Shown here: piece after piece, positions 8,891 to 18,828 of the stretch
Numbering within the stretch: position 1 is the stretch's first letter
Layout: each line of letters begins with the position of its first letter
Origin: Verrucomicrobiia bacterium
GTDB lineage: Bacteria > Verrucomicrobiota > Verrucomicrobiia > Opitutales > Cerasicoccaceae
Direction: 5' to 3'
DNA length: 64,000 bases
Assembly (NCBI GenBank): GCA_030425485.1
Contig: JAUIAM010000001.1
Span: 227,432 to 291,431 of the forward strand
The notes under the pieces: generated by a model
Databases searched by the model: none
Seen by the model: the letters and a program-made list of their open reading frames with translations, nothing else
Told to the model about the DNA's origin: nothing
Translations under genes and position numbers: made by a program

Positions 8891-10198
8891 ATGACATCCT
8901 TCTTCGCCTGTGATCCCATCCCCTACGAAGGGCCGAGTTCCCGAAATCCGCTGGCCTTCAAACACTATCAACCCGACGAGCTCGTCGAGGGAAAGCCCAT
9001 GCGCGAGCATCTGCGCTTTGCCGCGCCTTACTGGCATGTGATGCGCAATGTCCTGGCCGATCCCTTTGGCTCCGGGACGGCCCAGATGCCCTGGGATGAT
9101 GGCTCGGACTCGGTGGAAAATGCCCTGAAGCGAGTCGATGTATTCTTCGAGTTTTTGGCTAAGATGGGGATCGAGTACTATTGCTGGCATGACCGCGATA
9201 TTGCCCCTGAACTGAACGATCTGGCCGCCTCAAATCAAGCCCTCGATGCTGTGGTGGCAAAGCTTAAGGATAAGCAGGCCGAGACCGGGGTAAAGCTCCT
9301 GTGGGGCACTGCGTGTCTGTTCGCGCACCCGCGCTACGCGCAGGGGGCAGCCACCTCGCCCGACCTGAAGGTTTACAGCTATGCCGCGGCGCAGGTAAAG
9401 AAAGCCCTCGAAGCAACGCGCGAACTAGATGGCCTGGGCTACACCTTTTGGGGTGGGCGCGAGGGCTATGCGACCTTGCTCAATACGGATATGAAGCGCG
9501 AGCTGGATAACCTTGCGGCCTTTCTGCACATGGCGGTCGATCACGCCAAGCAGATCGGCTTCGAAGGGCCATTTTACATCGAGCCCAAACCGCGAGAACC
9601 GGCCACGCATCAGTACGACTCCGACGCGGCAGCCTGCCTGAACTTCCTCCGCGAGTACGGCCTCATGGAGCATTTTAAGCTCAATATCGAGACCAATCAC
9701 GCCACGCTGGCCGGGCACACCATGGAGCACGAGCTTACCGTAGCTGCCAACGCCGGCATGCTGGGCAGCATCGATGCCAATCGCGGCGATACCCTCATCG
9801 GGTGGGATACGGATCAGTTTCCGACGGACCTGTACCTCACGACCCAGGTCATGCTTGTCGTGCTTGGCATGGGTGGCTTTCGCACCGGAGGGCTGAACTT
9901 TGACGCAAAGCGTCGCCGAGAGTCACACGACCCGATGGACCTTATTTATGCGCATATTGGAGGTATGGATACCTTTGCCCGCGGGTTGAAGACTGCGGCG
10001 GCTATTCGCAAAGACGGGCGGCTTTCTGCGTTTACACAGGAGCGCTACCAGAGCTTTGACGGCGAACTGGGTAAGCGCATCGCCGATGGCAAATGCAGTC
10101 TGAGTGAGCTGGAGCAACTCGCCCTATCCGGTGGTGAGCCCGAACTGGCCAGCGGGCGCCAGGAGCTCCTGGAAAATCTCATCAACGAATTTATCTAA
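8891..10198 (+). CDS. xylA: xylose isomerase
   Basis: The 435-residue enzyme interconverts D-xylose and D-xylulose. Its length fits the class II enzymes. Visible signatures are YYCWHDRDI with His100 and Asp103, [26 protein letters not shown] with metal-binding residues, [16 protein letters not shown], and [14 protein letters not shown] ribosome binding site lies 8 bases before the ATG, one of the clearer ones in the window. The xylulokinase gene starts 6 bases after its stop, so the two form an operon diverging from the AraC gene. Confidence 0.97.
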   Translation: MTSFFACDPIPYEGPSSRNPLAFKHYQPDELVEGKPMREHLRFAAPYWHVMRNVLADPFGSGTAQMPWDDGSDSVENALKRVDVFFEFLAKMGIEYYCWHDRDIAPELNDLAASNQALDAVVAKLKDKQAETGVKLLWGTACLFAHPRYAQGAATSPDLKVYSYAAAQVKKALEATRELDGLGYTFWGGREGYATLLNTDMKRELDNLAAFLHMAVDHAKQIGFEGPFYIEPKPREPATHQYDSDAAACLNFLREYGLMEHFKLNIETNHATLAGHTMEHELTVAANAGMLGSIDANRGDTLIGWDTDQFPTDLYLTTQVMLVVLGMGGFRTGGLNFDAKRRRESHDPMDLIYAHIGGMDTFARGLKTAAAIRKDGRLSAFTQERYQSFDGELGKRIADGKCSLSELEQLALSGGEPELASGRQELLENLINEFI

Positions 10199-10204
10199 GC
10201 CCTT

Positions 10205-11755
10205 ATGCCCCTCTCGCTTGGTATCGACGCATCCACTCAGAGCGTGTCTGGTCTGGTTATTGACACCTGTACGGGGTCCATCGTGGCCCAGGTTTCAGTC
10301 AACTTTGGCCAAGACCTGCCGCAGTACAACGCGCCCTCGGGCTTTATACCCGGCGGTAAAAATGGCGAAGTGCATGCTGACCCCTGCATGTGGCTCGACG
10401 CACTGGAGTTAATGCTGGAGCGGCTTGGGGGAGAGTGCGACCTGTCGCGCATTGAGGCGGTTTCGGGTGCCGGTCAGCAGCACGGCTCCGTCTACCTGAA
10501 CGCGCAATGGCCCCAGGCAGTGAAACATCTTCGTACCGACTGCACCTTGGCGGAACAGTTGCGCGGCTGCCTTAGTCGGTCCACGTCACCGATCTGGATG
10601 GATACCTCCACGGGTGATGAGTGCCGCGAGATCGCCCGTGCGGTGGGAGGCGATGCGGTCGTTTGCTCCAAGTCTGGCTCAGTGGCCATCGAGCGATTCA
10701 CGGGCCCGCAGATCCGACGCTTTTATAAGTCCGATCCTGAAGCCTATGCACGTACCGCTCGCATTCATCTTGTCAGTTCATTCCTCTGCTCTGTCCTGGT
10801 CGGCTGCGACGCGCCCGTGGATACCGGCGACGGCGCTGGCATGAACCTGTTGGCGCTGGATGGCTGGCAATGGGATGAGGCGCTGCTTGATGCGACCGCG
10901 CCCGGGCTGTCAGGCCGTCTGCCGTCCGTTGCGACAGGCAATCAGGTTGCGGGAAATGTTTCCCCGTACTTTGTGCAAAAATTCGGTTTTCGGGCCGATG
11001 CGCAAGTCAGCGTATTTACGGGGGACAATCCGAGCAGCCTGGTGGGCATGGGGGCCAGCGATCCGGGCAAGGTGGTCATTTCTCTGGGAACGTCGGACAC
11101 TTTTTTTGCCGCCATGCCCACCGTGGTGGCAGACCCCGATGGCTATGGGCATGTCTTTGGTAATCCGAATGGTGGGGTGATGTCTCTCCAGTGCTTTATC
11201 AATGGGTCTCTGGCCCGTGAGGCGGTCAAGGCGCGCTTTGGCTACGATTGGGACGCCTTTTCGACAGCCCTTGAGCAGAGCGAGCCCGGTAATGGCGGCG
11301 ACCTGATGATTCCGTTTTTTCAACCTGAGATCAGTCCGCGCATTACACTTTCCGCGCCGATACTAAAAGGGGGCAAGGCGTTCGAGCGATGGGAGCAGCC
11401 CGAGAAGGTGATCCGAGCATGCGTCGAAGGGCAGTTTATCAACATGAAGCTCCGCAGCACGTGGATGAGGCTTGAGCCGCAGGAGATTTACCTTACCGGA
11501 GGCGCTTCAAAAAGCAGCGCGATTGCGCAGGTGGTGGCCGACGTCTTTCAGGCCCGCGTGATCCGTATCGCAGTGAGCGAATCCGTTGCACTGGGGGCGG
11601 CCATGCGCGCGGCTGCAAATACCTTTAGCGATACGCTGGCTGAATTGACTGCACGTTTTTGTCAGCAGGATGAAGCGTCCGCACGTCAACCAGCGGTTGA
11701 GGCATCCGCCTACGACGTGCTGACGGATAGTTTCCGGCAGTGCCTGGCGGAGTGA
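10205..11755 (+). CDS. xylB: xylulokinase (FGGY family, resembling the animal XYLB type)
   Basis: The 516-residue FGGY kinase phosphorylates D-xylulose to xylulose 5-phosphate. The N-terminal domain begins LGIDASTQSVSG and contains GAGQQHGSVYLN. The C-terminal domain has FTGDNPSSLVGMG, SLGTSDTFF and LTGGASKSSAIAQVVADVF. The order and wording of these motifs, including the insert after DLPQYN and GMNLLALDGWQW, recall the vertebrate XYLB protein more than the shorter E. coli type; that comparison is from memory. It is the second gene of the xyl operon, 6 bases after xylA. Confidence 0.92.
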   Translation: MPLSLGIDASTQSVSGLVIDTCTGSIVAQVSVNFGQDLPQYNAPSGFIPGGKNGEVHADPCMWLDALELMLERLGGECDLSRIEAVSGAGQQHGSVYLNAQWPQAVKHLRTDCTLAEQLRGCLSRSTSPIWMDTSTGDECREIARAVGGDAVVCSKSGSVAIERFTGPQIRRFYKSDPEAYARTARIHLVSSFLCSVLVGCDAPVDTGDGAGMNLLALDGWQWDEALLDATAPGLSGRLPSVATGNQVAGNVSPYFVQKFGFRADAQVSVFTGDNPSSLVGMGASDPGKVVISLGTSDTFFAAMPTVVADPDGYGHVFGNPNGGVMSLQCFINGSLAREAVKARFGYDWDAFSTALEQSEPGNGGDLMIPFFQPEISPRITLSAPILKGGKAFERWEQPEKVIRACVEGQFINMKLRSTWMRLEPQEIYLTGGASKSSAIAQVVADVFQARVIRIAVSESVALGAAMRAAANTFSDTLAELTARFCQQDEASARQPAVEASAYDVLTDSFRQCLAE

Positions 11756-11803
11756 GCTGCTGGCGGTCCGCTGGTCCGTAGAGAGTATGTTTGCTTTAGC
11801 GCG

Positions 11804-12970
11804 TTACGCAGACACGTGCTTTCTTCTTCTCCAGGCAAGGGCGGTGAGGAGTGCCAGGCCACAGAGCATGGAGTAGTGCATGGGCTCGGGGATGAGCAGT
11901 GGGGAGATTTCGCGAAAAATATCGGTGGGGATGTGCCCGTCATCGTAGAACTGTTTGAGGTTGGTCAGGATGACGACGGTCTGGTCGCTGTCGAGATCGT
12001 GGAGGGCAAGGGCCTGGTAGCCGAGGTAGTCGCCAGTGTGACCGAGGAAGCCGTCGATCTCGCCAATACCCAGACCGTAGGCATCGTATTCCGGGCCGTC
12101 GCCGCCGATGGTGTTGAGCATTTGCAGGCGCTCAGCCTGCATCTCGGGGGAGAGGAGAATCCCGTCGGCCAGGGCTTCGGCCCAGAGGCGGAGGTCGTCC
12201 ATGTCGGCCACCATTGCGCCTGAGCCCGCGGATGAGCTGGGGCTGCTGACGGTGATGTCCTCATAGCCGATCCCCGGGTCAAATACGCCGTAGCCGTGCG
12301 CAAAGGGGTCGAGAATATCGACCGTGCTGGGGTAGAGGGTGCTGTCGAGCCCGAGGGGGGTGAGGACGTGGTTGTTGATCTCGCTCGCAAGCGAGTTGCC
12401 CGTGACTTGCTCGATGACCATGCCGAGGGCGACAGTGTTGGTGTTGGAGTATTGCCAGCGGGTGCCGGGGGCAAAGTTCGCGCCGTTGCGGTCGGCCACA
12501 TCGACCAACTCCTGCGGTGCCCATTGGCGGGAAAGGTCTTCAAAGAGCTCGTTCACAAAGGTGCCGTCAGCGGTGTAATTATAAATGCCGCTGGTCATGT
12601 TGGCGAGTTGGCGGAGAGTGGCGTTGCCGTTCTCGATGTTGGGCAGGTAAGTGCTGATGCTGCTGTCGAGGTTGACCTGTCCGCTGTCGGCAAGCTGGAG
12701 GAGCCGCGTCACGGTGAAGGACTTTGTCACGCTGCCAATGCGAGTGTGGTCTGAAGTGCTGATCGGGGCGTTGGTTTCGAGGTTACTCACGCCGCGGGCA
12801 AAGGTTGTGATGGCGGTATCGCCCTGCCAGACTCCGACGATGATACCGGGCACACCGTTGGCGTCCTGATGCTGGGCGGCGATGTCGTAGATGTCTGTGG
12901 CCAGATCGGCGTGGGCCAGCGTTGAGAAAAAGAGCAGGGGCGTGAGCCAAAGGCGAAGTGGATGCGTCAT
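11804..12970 (-). CDS. secreted serine hydrolase (beta-lactamase class C fold) with PEP-CTERM tail
   Basis: The 388-residue protein has a signal peptide (LTPLLFFSTLAHA). All three catalytic motifs of the family are intact: SVTK with Ser80 and Lys83, YSN at 174-176 and HTG at 311-313. Family members are D-Ala-D-Ala carboxypeptidases, esterases or peptidases. The C-terminus IPEP, hydrophobic helix, WRRRK is a PEP-CTERM sorting signal, which suggests the enzyme is anchored or released at the envelope. ATG at 12970 was chosen because it starts the signal peptide. It converges with xylB with a 48-base gap. Substrate unknown. Confidence 0.88.
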   Translation of the reverse strand: MTHPLRLWLTPLLFFSTLAHADLATDIYDIAAQHQDANGVPGIIVGVWQGDTAITTFARGVSNLETNAPISTSDHTRIGSVTKSFTVTRLLQLADSGQVNLDSSISTYLPNIENGNATLRQLANMTSGIYNYTADGTFVNELFEDLSRQWAPQELVDVADRNGANFAPGTRWQYSNTNTVALGMVIEQVTGNSLASEINNHVLTPLGLDSTLYPSTVDILDPFAHGYGVFDPGIGYEDITVSSPSSSAGSGAMVADMDDLRLWAEALADGILLSPEMQAERLQMLNTIGGDGPEYDAYGLGIGEIDGFLGHTGDYLGYQALALHDLDSDQTVVILTNLKQFYDDGHIPTDIFREISPLLIPEPMHYSMLCGLALLTALAWRRRKHVSA

Positions 12971-13068
12971 GTTTGTGGAGATAGATAGGGCAGCCTGTCG
13001 TTTTTGCAATCCAGTCTTGAGACATGGCTACGCTATTTTATTCCGCTCGTCGATAGCGTGCAAAATAA

Positions 13069-13097
13069 ACCCCGTGCTCAGCCACGGAACACGGGGT
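13069..13097 (-). terminator. rho-independent terminator after the heparinase-like gene
   Basis: On the minus strand, an 8-bp stem ACCCCGTG/CACGGGGT with a 13-base loop is followed by TTTATTTT. It lies about 50 bases after the stop of the gene that ends at 13150. Apart from this hairpin I see nothing in 12971-13149. Confidence 0.8.
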
Positions 13098-13149
13098 GTA
13101 AACTATGCCGCAAGCGACCAGAGTGGCAGCGCCGTCGAGACCGATGGTG

Positions 13150-15219
13150 CTACTGAATGGTTAGCGCCGGTGTTTCTCCAGTAAAAGACAGCGTCGCCTG
13201 CTCGCCGGATGGCAAGGTGAAGTCGAGGGCATCGGCAGAAACAGCGATGGCTGGCTGCCAGTCATCAGCCGGCTTTCGCTGCGGGTAAATGACGGTGTAG
13301 ATGACCTGCTGCTGTTGGGCAGTGTCAGTCGAATAGGTCAGGTGGTGCTGCGGATGGTAGCCTTTGGAGAGGTATTTGGGGTCCACTGGATGGGTAAAGG
13401 CGTCGCTGCTCTCAAGGCTGAGGTCTGTGTCGACGGCCTGCGTCCAGACCGATGTCTGGCCATTGTTTCCCGTGACGAGGATGCGCTCGGGATCGACTGC
13501 GGGTGCATCTACGGTATGCAGTAGCACCTGGATGGTGCCGGGCTCATCCAGCTCGATGCTATCGCGAATAACCACCACACCGGTGCTGAGCATGAGCAGG
13601 TCGCGGGTTACGGCAGACACGCCCTTGATGGCCGGATTTTTGCGGTAGGCGAGGGTGGCGTCCCCTTTTACCCAGGTATACGCTGGCGTGCGGCGAAAGC
13701 CGACTACCTTGCCCTTGGCGGTGAGATCTTGCGCGGGCTGACCTTCGCCGTCGACGAGGACTGCGTTCTTGGAAAGGGTCTGGCGCGTGTACCCGACATG
13801 ATGCGGGCTGCGGTGGTACTCGCGGTACCCGGCGTTGATGAGGTAGGGCTCGCCGTACGCGTTCAGGATGAAGGCGTTTTGGTCGGCATGGCTATGGCTG
13901 TACGACCCGTAGGGGCTGGACTTGAATTGGAGGAAAATATCGTCCTGCGGATTGCCCAGGTTTGTGTGCATGGCGACCCAGCCGATGTCTTCGAGGTAAA
14001 CGGATTGGGGCAACTCGGATAGGGGCTTGGGCTCGGGCTCGGGTAAGTCACTGACGAGGAAGTCGCGCAGCAGGTACTCTACCGGAGTGGGGTACTTGCG
14101 CCAGAGCTTGAACTCCATCTCTTCTTCGGGCAGTTCCTGCTTGCTGTCGTAGAGCTGCGTGTAGGAGAGCAGGTAGCCGTCCTGGTAAATTTTGGCCGCA
14201 TGGTAGAGGATGTCACGAATGCCCGGCTCCATGCCGATTTTTCCGGCCAGGGGGGTGTCGCCAAAGGCTGTCGAGGGCCACGGCGTCAAGAAGTAGACTG
14301 GAAAGTAAAACGTGTTTTTCCAGAAGTCCTGTGAGTAGGCTTGCTCATCGCCAATGAGCAAGAGGCCGTCCTGAAAGGAAGCGTGCTCGATGGTCCCGCG
14401 CCAGTAGGCCAGACCCTCTGCCCAGCCGCCATGCTTGCCACCCCAGGGGGGAAACTGCTCTTGATAGAAACGATAGGCAAAGGCGAACCAGTCGCGGGCC
14501 TCGGGCAGGTCGTCCCAGAGGGCGAGCCCCATGAGCCCCAGCATGGGGACGAAGCGTACCGGGTGGCTGGACGGCTCCACCAGCAGGGAGTTGCGCACGA
14601 GCAGGCCGGTGCGCTTGTCCAGCAGGTGTTCGAAGGTCGTCTCACCGCGTTTCTTAAACATGGCCAATACACGGGCTTTTTCCTCCGGTGTGAGGTGGTC
14701 GCGTATCTGGTCGTAGACCTCGGGCAGCAGGCGCAAGAGGCGGAAGTTTGCCTCGTCGTTGTAGATGATACCGGTCGTGCCCGCGGCATCCCATTCGGTG
14801 ACCTTGAGCAGGTACGCGCGTGCTTTGTCAAGGTATCGCTCATCGCCGGTGGCGCGCCAGATGATGGTGGAGGTCGAGGCGATGCCTGCGACGACGTTGC
14901 AGGTGTCCTGTGCCTCTCTCCAGGCGTCTATCTTGTCAGACGTACGCTTGCTCGGGTGGGGATCGCCAAAGGACTCCGGCTCGGGCGGAAAGGGGAGGTT
15001 CAGGTAGCGCTTATCAAAGCCGACCTTGATGTTTCTAAAGAAGGTGGCCCCTTCGCCCTGCAGGCAAAAGGCTTCAAAGGCCTGCTGCTGGTCAGCGAGA
15101 ACCCAGGTGCGGGGTGCCGTTGCCGGTATCTCCGGTAAGCTCTCGGGCGGCGTCCAGAGATTGGCCTGAGCGGCAGTGCCGGTGAGTATTAGCAGGGTGA
15201 AGAAGCTAACAAATTTCAT
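13150..15219 (-). CDS. secreted heparinase II/III-like polysaccharide lyase
   Basis: The 689-residue protein has a signal peptide (FVSFFTLLILTGTAAQA). An alpha/alpha-barrel region spans roughly residues 60-390, followed by a heparinase II/III beta-sandwich with SYSHSHADQNAFILNA and HHVGYTRQTLSKNAVLVDG. The His-Ala-Asp-Gln-Asn motif is typical of this superfamily, which cleaves uronic-acid polysaccharides by beta-elimination. The exact lyase family is not clear. ATG at 15219 overlaps the upstream TGA as ATGA, which shows translational coupling to the DUF2264 gene. With the PL6 gene at 19790 it points to a polyuronate substrate. Confidence 0.82.
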   Translation of the reverse strand: MKFVSFFTLLILTGTAAQANLWTPPESLPEIPATAPRTWVLADQQQAFEAFCLQGEGATFFRNIKVGFDKRYLNLPFPPEPESFGDPHPSKRTSDKIDAWREAQDTCNVVAGIASTSTIIWRATGDERYLDKARAYLLKVTEWDAAGTTGIIYNDEANFRLLRLLPEVYDQIRDHLTPEEKARVLAMFKKRGETTFEHLLDKRTGLLVRNSLLVEPSSHPVRFVPMLGLMGLALWDDLPEARDWFAFAYRFYQEQFPPWGGKHGGWAEGLAYWRGTIEHASFQDGLLLIGDEQAYSQDFWKNTFYFPVYFLTPWPSTAFGDTPLAGKIGMEPGIRDILYHAAKIYQDGYLLSYTQLYDSKQELPEEEMEFKLWRKYPTPVEYLLRDFLVSDLPEPEPKPLSELPQSVYLEDIGWVAMHTNLGNPQDDIFLQFKSSPYGSYSHSHADQNAFILNAYGEPYLINAGYREYHRSPHHVGYTRQTLSKNAVLVDGEGQPAQDLTAKGKVVGFRRTPAYTWVKGDATLAYRKNPAIKGVSAVTRDLLMLSTGVVVIRDSIELDEPGTIQVLLHTVDAPAVDPERILVTGNNGQTSVWTQAVDTDLSLESSDAFTHPVDPKYLSKGYHPQHHLTYSTDTAQQQQVIYTVIYPQRKPADDWQPAIAVSADALDFTLPSGEQATLSFTGETPALTIQ

Positions 15220-17075
15220 GCGGGTTTCCATGTGCCGTAAAGGGGGTGGGTGAATGCGTTGCCGTCATCATGGCTATGAATCGACCAGGGCTGGGATTGC
15301 TCGCCGTGTGGGCCAAAATAGACCAGGCATGCGAGGGTGCTGGCGGTTCGTGAGGCATCGTGTATGGCAACGGGAGTCGAGTGAAAGGGAAAGAGCGTGT
15401 GCTTTCTGTCTGCTAGCGTGGTCGAGCCGATGTGCTCGATGCGATCGTACCCACGCACACATTGAAGCAGGGAGGTGCGGCCATCCCGTGAAGTCACTTG
15501 CCCCTGTGGGAATGTTTCGCGAGCGCTCATGGTAATGTCATCGGCGGACTGGTAGCCGAGCGCAAAGCCCCCCTGCCGCAGGCGGCACGGGGTACTGGCA
15601 CGGGCTTTGTGCTCAATGTACAGCCACGGGCCTTTCCATGCAATGAGCGTTTCGACAGAAACCATCCCGTCGTGGCGATTCTCGCCAAGGGTGTAGGCGC
15701 ACCGCATGTGCTGCGGGCCAAACTCGGTGGGATAGGTGAGGTGTCGTCCGAAGCGGGCGTCCTCAAACTCTGCGATAAGGGCCATGTCTTCCGGCCAGAG
15801 GTTTTCCGGGTTGGGCAGAACCGTTCCGGCGGAGGCGCGGTAGGCAAACTTGGACCACTTGGCGGCGTAGAAGCGCAGATTCATTTGCGACACCGCAGTG
15901 CCCGCATTGATGATTTCAGTATCCCCGCCAAAGCGCCTCAAGTGCAGCCCAACTCCCGGGATCTGTTGCTCACCGTCGTGGTAGGTCTCAGCCGCCGATG
16001 CGGGTTGAGCCTGCCAGAATGCATGCTCCGGTGGAAGGAGCAGGAGCGAAAAGCCTTTGGCGGCCCAGTAGCAGCTCGCCGTGCAGGAGTAGCTTTCCGC
16101 GATGATGGGGAGCTCCTCGATCCAGCCGATATTAAACCAGCCCTCGGGGGTAAAGCAGGAGTCTTGCAGGAAATAATCGAGATGGGTTTCTGACAGGTGC
16201 TTGACTACGGGTACTGGCTGTGGGCAGCAACCCAAAGCCAGGGCGGGGCCGAACGATGCCAGCGTGGCGAAGCGGTAGATTTGTGAACGCCCAAAGTTTG
16301 GCACTGATCCATCACTGGCGTAGACATACTGGTAGCTTGTTAAAAACGCATGCGCCCACTCCATCCAGCGGGTCCGGCGCGGGTCGGATGCGTCGGCGTA
16401 GAAAAGACACCAGTTGAGCCCGTAGTAGTGAAAGGCGAAGGCGTTGTAGTAGTCTGCGGTATCGTTTACCCCGTCGCGAAACCAGCCGTCTTGTCTGTAC
16501 ATCGATTCGATCTCAGTCCAGTGACGTCGCTTGAGCACTTCGTCGCCCATACGTTCACGGCCTTCTTTTTGCAGGAATTCAAGGATGTAGATGCCGAAAA
16601 AGAGATGGTTGTTCCAGTGCATGGCGACACCACGGGCGGTCTCCAGCCAATCCAGCACACTGCACTTAGTGCTGGGCTCCAGCTTCTCCCAAAAGTGCTC
16701 CCGGGTCATCTCAAGACTGAGTACCAGCAGGCCCATCTCCACGGTGAGCTGGTGAAAGTTTGTGGTTGGCCCCCAGTAGGCGGGCGAATCGACGGTCGTC
16801 CCGTGGCGCAGGCATGTGCTGAAATGCTGGGACCACTCGGGGGGGACTGAGGCCGCATCGTGTTGAAGGAGCAGGGCAAACAGGTGAAAGGGGCGGGCTA
16901 CGCTCTCCAGCCTGTCGGCGCGCGCATCGTGGTCGGACGCCTTACCGGTGATGGCGATCCGGGCCTGCTCGGGCTCGATGCTGTCCATGACGGGGGCCAG
17001 CACACGCAGCGCCCGCTGAAATACTCCGTTTGTCGAGGCAGTGGAGTGGGGAGGTTGGGGAGAATTAGCTGGCAC
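15216..17075 (-). CDS. DUF2264 domain protein
   Basis: The 619-residue protein lacks a signal peptide and matches DUF2264 as I remember it: RLESVARPFHLFALLL near the N-terminus, an alpha-rich region with AMHWNNHLFFGIYILEF, and DGVNDTADYYNAFAFHYYGL. A beta-rich C-terminal half follows. The fold suggests an alpha/alpha-toroid carbohydrate-active enzyme, and the function is uncharacterised to my knowledge. It starts with GTG at 17075, overlapping the dehydrogenase stop, and this start keeps the conserved N-terminal helix. It sits between a dehydrogenase and a heparinase-like lyase in one operon, so intracellular processing of an oligouronide is a reasonable guess. Confidence 0.75.
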   Translation of the reverse strand: MPANSPQPPHSTASTNGVFQRALRVLAPVMDSIEPEQARIAITGKASDHDARADRLESVARPFHLFALLLQHDAASVPPEWSQHFSTCLRHGTTVDSPAYWGPTTNFHQLTVEMGLLVLSLEMTREHFWEKLEPSTKCSVLDWLETARGVAMHWNNHLFFGIYILEFLQKEGRERMGDEVLKRRHWTEIESMYRQDGWFRDGVNDTADYYNAFAFHYYGLNWCLFYADASDPRRTRWMEWAHAFLTSYQYVYASDGSVPNFGRSQIYRFATLASFGPALALGCCPQPVPVVKHLSETHLDYFLQDSCFTPEGWFNIGWIEELPIIAESYSCTASCYWAAKGFSLLLLPPEHAFWQAQPASAAETYHDGEQQIPGVGLHLRRFGGDTEIINAGTAVSQMNLRFYAAKWSKFAYRASAGTVLPNPENLWPEDMALIAEFEDARFGRHLTYPTEFGPQHMRCAYTLGENRHDGMVSVETLIAWKGPWLYIEHKARASTPCRLRQGGFALGYQSADDITMSARETFPQGQVTSRDGRTSLLQCVRGYDRIEHIGSTTLADRKHTLFPFHSTPVAIHDASRTASTLACLVYFGPHGEQSQPWSIHSHDDGNAFTHPLYGTWKPA

Positions 17076-18078
17076 GGTCGTAAATTTCGATGGTAACCAG
17101 GGATTCGGGCTGTTCGCCGCGAATGTAGCGTTCGATGTTGGCCAGGCCGTAGGCTCCGGCGGTTTGCCGCTGGTCGACAGTGGGGCCGCCCAGGTGGGGC
17201 AGGAGCAGGACGTTCTTCAAGCTTCGCAGTCTGGAATCTGCCGGGAGGGGCTCGATCGTATAAACATCGAGAGCCGCGTGGAGTTTGCCTTCGGCGCAAA
17301 CCCTTTCCAGGGCGGCTTCGTCGACCGTAGCGCCGCGCCCGAGATTTACAAACAGGCCGTTGTCTGGAATCATGCGCAGCAACTCCTCGGTCACGATCCC
17401 GGTTGTTTCGGGAGTAAGCGGCGCCAGTTCAACGATGACATCATTGCTGGAGAAGAGCTCTTCCAGGCTGCTGCTGCGCCGTACGCTGAACTCCTCCAGG
17501 ATCGATTCCGGTATGCTGGGGGAGTAGGTTGAGATTTTTACGCTGAATGGCTCCAGCAGGCGGACAAGGCAACGGCCGATCGCACCAAAACCATGTATGC
17601 CGATCCGTCTGCCGAATATGGACTGCGTATCGAGATCCGCGCCTTTCCAGGCAGGCCCGTTGTGCATGGCCAGGTTCCAATAACCTGCTCGTCGCAGGCC
17701 GGATATAATTAACATTAAACCGCACTCGGCTACAATGTGGCTAATCGAGCTGCCCCAGTTGCTTACGGTGAGGCCCGCCTCGATCCAGACACGGGGCACG
17801 AGTGTGCGCACAGAGCCGGGTAGATGGCAGAGATACTCCAGGCCGGATTCACGGGCTAGCCCGGCTTCATCGGGCAAGGGGGGTGTCTTCCATCCTGATA
17901 CCATGATGGTAGGTTTTATCTGACCTAGAACGTTGGCCCAGCTTTGCTCAACGATATCCTCCGGCCGCAGCCATACCAGATCGGGAACCAGTCTTTTCAG
18001 CTCATTCCACATTGGCTCGGGCAGGAAATCGGACTTTTCTGATTCACTCAGAACCACCAGTATTTTTCTTGTTGACAT
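17065..18078 (-). CDS. D-isomer-specific 2-hydroxyacid dehydrogenase
   Basis: The 337-residue protein has the NAD-binding motif GIHGFGAIG. The family's catalytic trio is visible: Arg in NLGRGATVDEAAL, Glu in DVYTIEPLP and His in LLPHLGG. Family members reduce 2-oxo acids or oxidise D-2-hydroxy acids. In an operon with uronate lyases it may act on a keto-acid from unsaturated uronates, but this is inference. It is the first gene of the minus-strand operon ending at 13150 and starts 30 bases from the divergent gene at 18108, with a perfect AT-rich palindrome in between. Confidence 0.88.
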   Translation of the reverse strand: MSTRKILVVLSESEKSDFLPEPMWNELKRLVPDLVWLRPEDIVEQSWANVLGQIKPTIMVSGWKTPPLPDEAGLARESGLEYLCHLPGSVRTLVPRVWIEAGLTVSNWGSSISHIVAECGLMLIISGLRRAGYWNLAMHNGPAWKGADLDTQSIFGRRIGIHGFGAIGRCLVRLLEPFSVKISTYSPSIPESILEEFSVRRSSSLEELFSSNDVIVELAPLTPETTGIVTEELLRMIPDNGLFVNLGRGATVDEAALERVCAEGKLHAALDVYTIEPLPADSRLRSLKNVLLLPHLGGPTVDQRQTAGAYGLANIERYIRGEQPESLVTIEIYDRAS

Positions 18079-18083
18079 CGCTG

Positions 18084-18099
18084 TTTAATTTTTATTAAA
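18084..18099. promoter_or_regulatory. AT-rich palindromic operator-like site (copy A)
   Basis: TTTAAT, TTTT, ATTAAA: a perfect dyad centred between divergent starts at 18078 and 18108. The same 16 bases, read on the other strand, occur at 23120-23135 between another divergent pair. Confidence 0.6.
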
Positions 18100-18107
18100 A
18101 CGGCCTC

Positions 18108-18785
18108 ATGTCAACCCCAAAAAAAGCATTACTGCTTCTCGTTTCGCTTCTGCTCGCCAGTCTATCCTTTGCGGATGAGGCCCCCAACGCCCTTTCTTCT
18201 GCCACGTTTGCGGGTGTGTCGGACGGCGCTGAGCCAGGGGCTCCCTGGAAAGTGCGGGCAAGGGGGACGGATACTGCCGTTTTGAAGAAGGTGCCCGAAG
18301 GTAGTGAGTCGGGAAACTGGATTTACGTGGTAGACCGTGACCCCTCGGAGAAGGTTTACCTCGTGACGGACATCCCCGCCATGGCGAAGGGGACGCTCTC
18401 GTTTAAAATCCATTATGCCGGGCCCGATGCCACGGTCGGGATTTACCTGCGCAGCCCTGATCTTCCCAAGTCCAGTGATGCCGTCGTCGAGTTTAAGACG
18501 CTGGAAGGCAGCGGTAGCATTTACGTGGGTGCGCACGGGAAACGCACGAAACTGCCCGTGTCCATCGCAGGGCATGGTACGATGGAATTCTCCATTGATT
18601 TCGAATCCACCGAGGCCGGAGAGATGCTGAAGGTCTTCATCGTCGAGGGTGATGCGCGTAACCTCGTACACCGCGAAACCGTGCCGGGTGGCGGCGTGCC
18701 ACAGTCGATCATGATTACAACCGACACCAAGACAGCCGCGTCGGAGTTCTACGTTGGCGATGTCACACTGGTCGAGCGCAGTTAA
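18108..18785 (+). CDS. secreted beta-rich protein of unknown function
   Basis: The 225-residue protein has a signal peptide (LLLLVSLLLASLSFA). The rest alternates short beta-strands (GTLSFKIHYAGPDATVGIYL, then a segment ending SEFYVGDVTLVERS) and resembles a jelly-roll or concanavalin-like domain, common in carbohydrate-binding proteins. No catalytic motif is recognised. It is the first plus-strand gene after the palindrome at 18084 and precedes a PEP-CTERM protein of similar style by 43 bases. Confidence 0.6.
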   Translation: MSTPKKALLLLVSLLLASLSFADEAPNALSSATFAGVSDGAEPGAPWKVRARGTDTAVLKKVPEGSESGNWIYVVDRDPSEKVYLVTDIPAMAKGTLSFKIHYAGPDATVGIYLRSPDLPKSSDAVVEFKTLEGSGSIYVGAHGKRTKLPVSIAGHGTMEFSIDFESTEAGEMLKVFIVEGDARNLVHRETVPGGGVPQSIMITTDTKTAASEFYVGDVTLVERS

Positions 18786-18796
18786 TAAATTTTAAA
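18781..18796. promoter_or_regulatory. degenerate copy of the AT-rich palindrome
   Basis: GTTAATAAATTTTAAA matches 13 of 16 positions of the 23120 site and lies across the stop codon of the preceding gene, 32 bases before the PEP-CTERM gene. AT-rich chance similarity is possible. Confidence 0.3.
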
Positions 18797-18828
18797 CCCA
18801 AAACAGCAACCCCTAGAAAACAATACCC

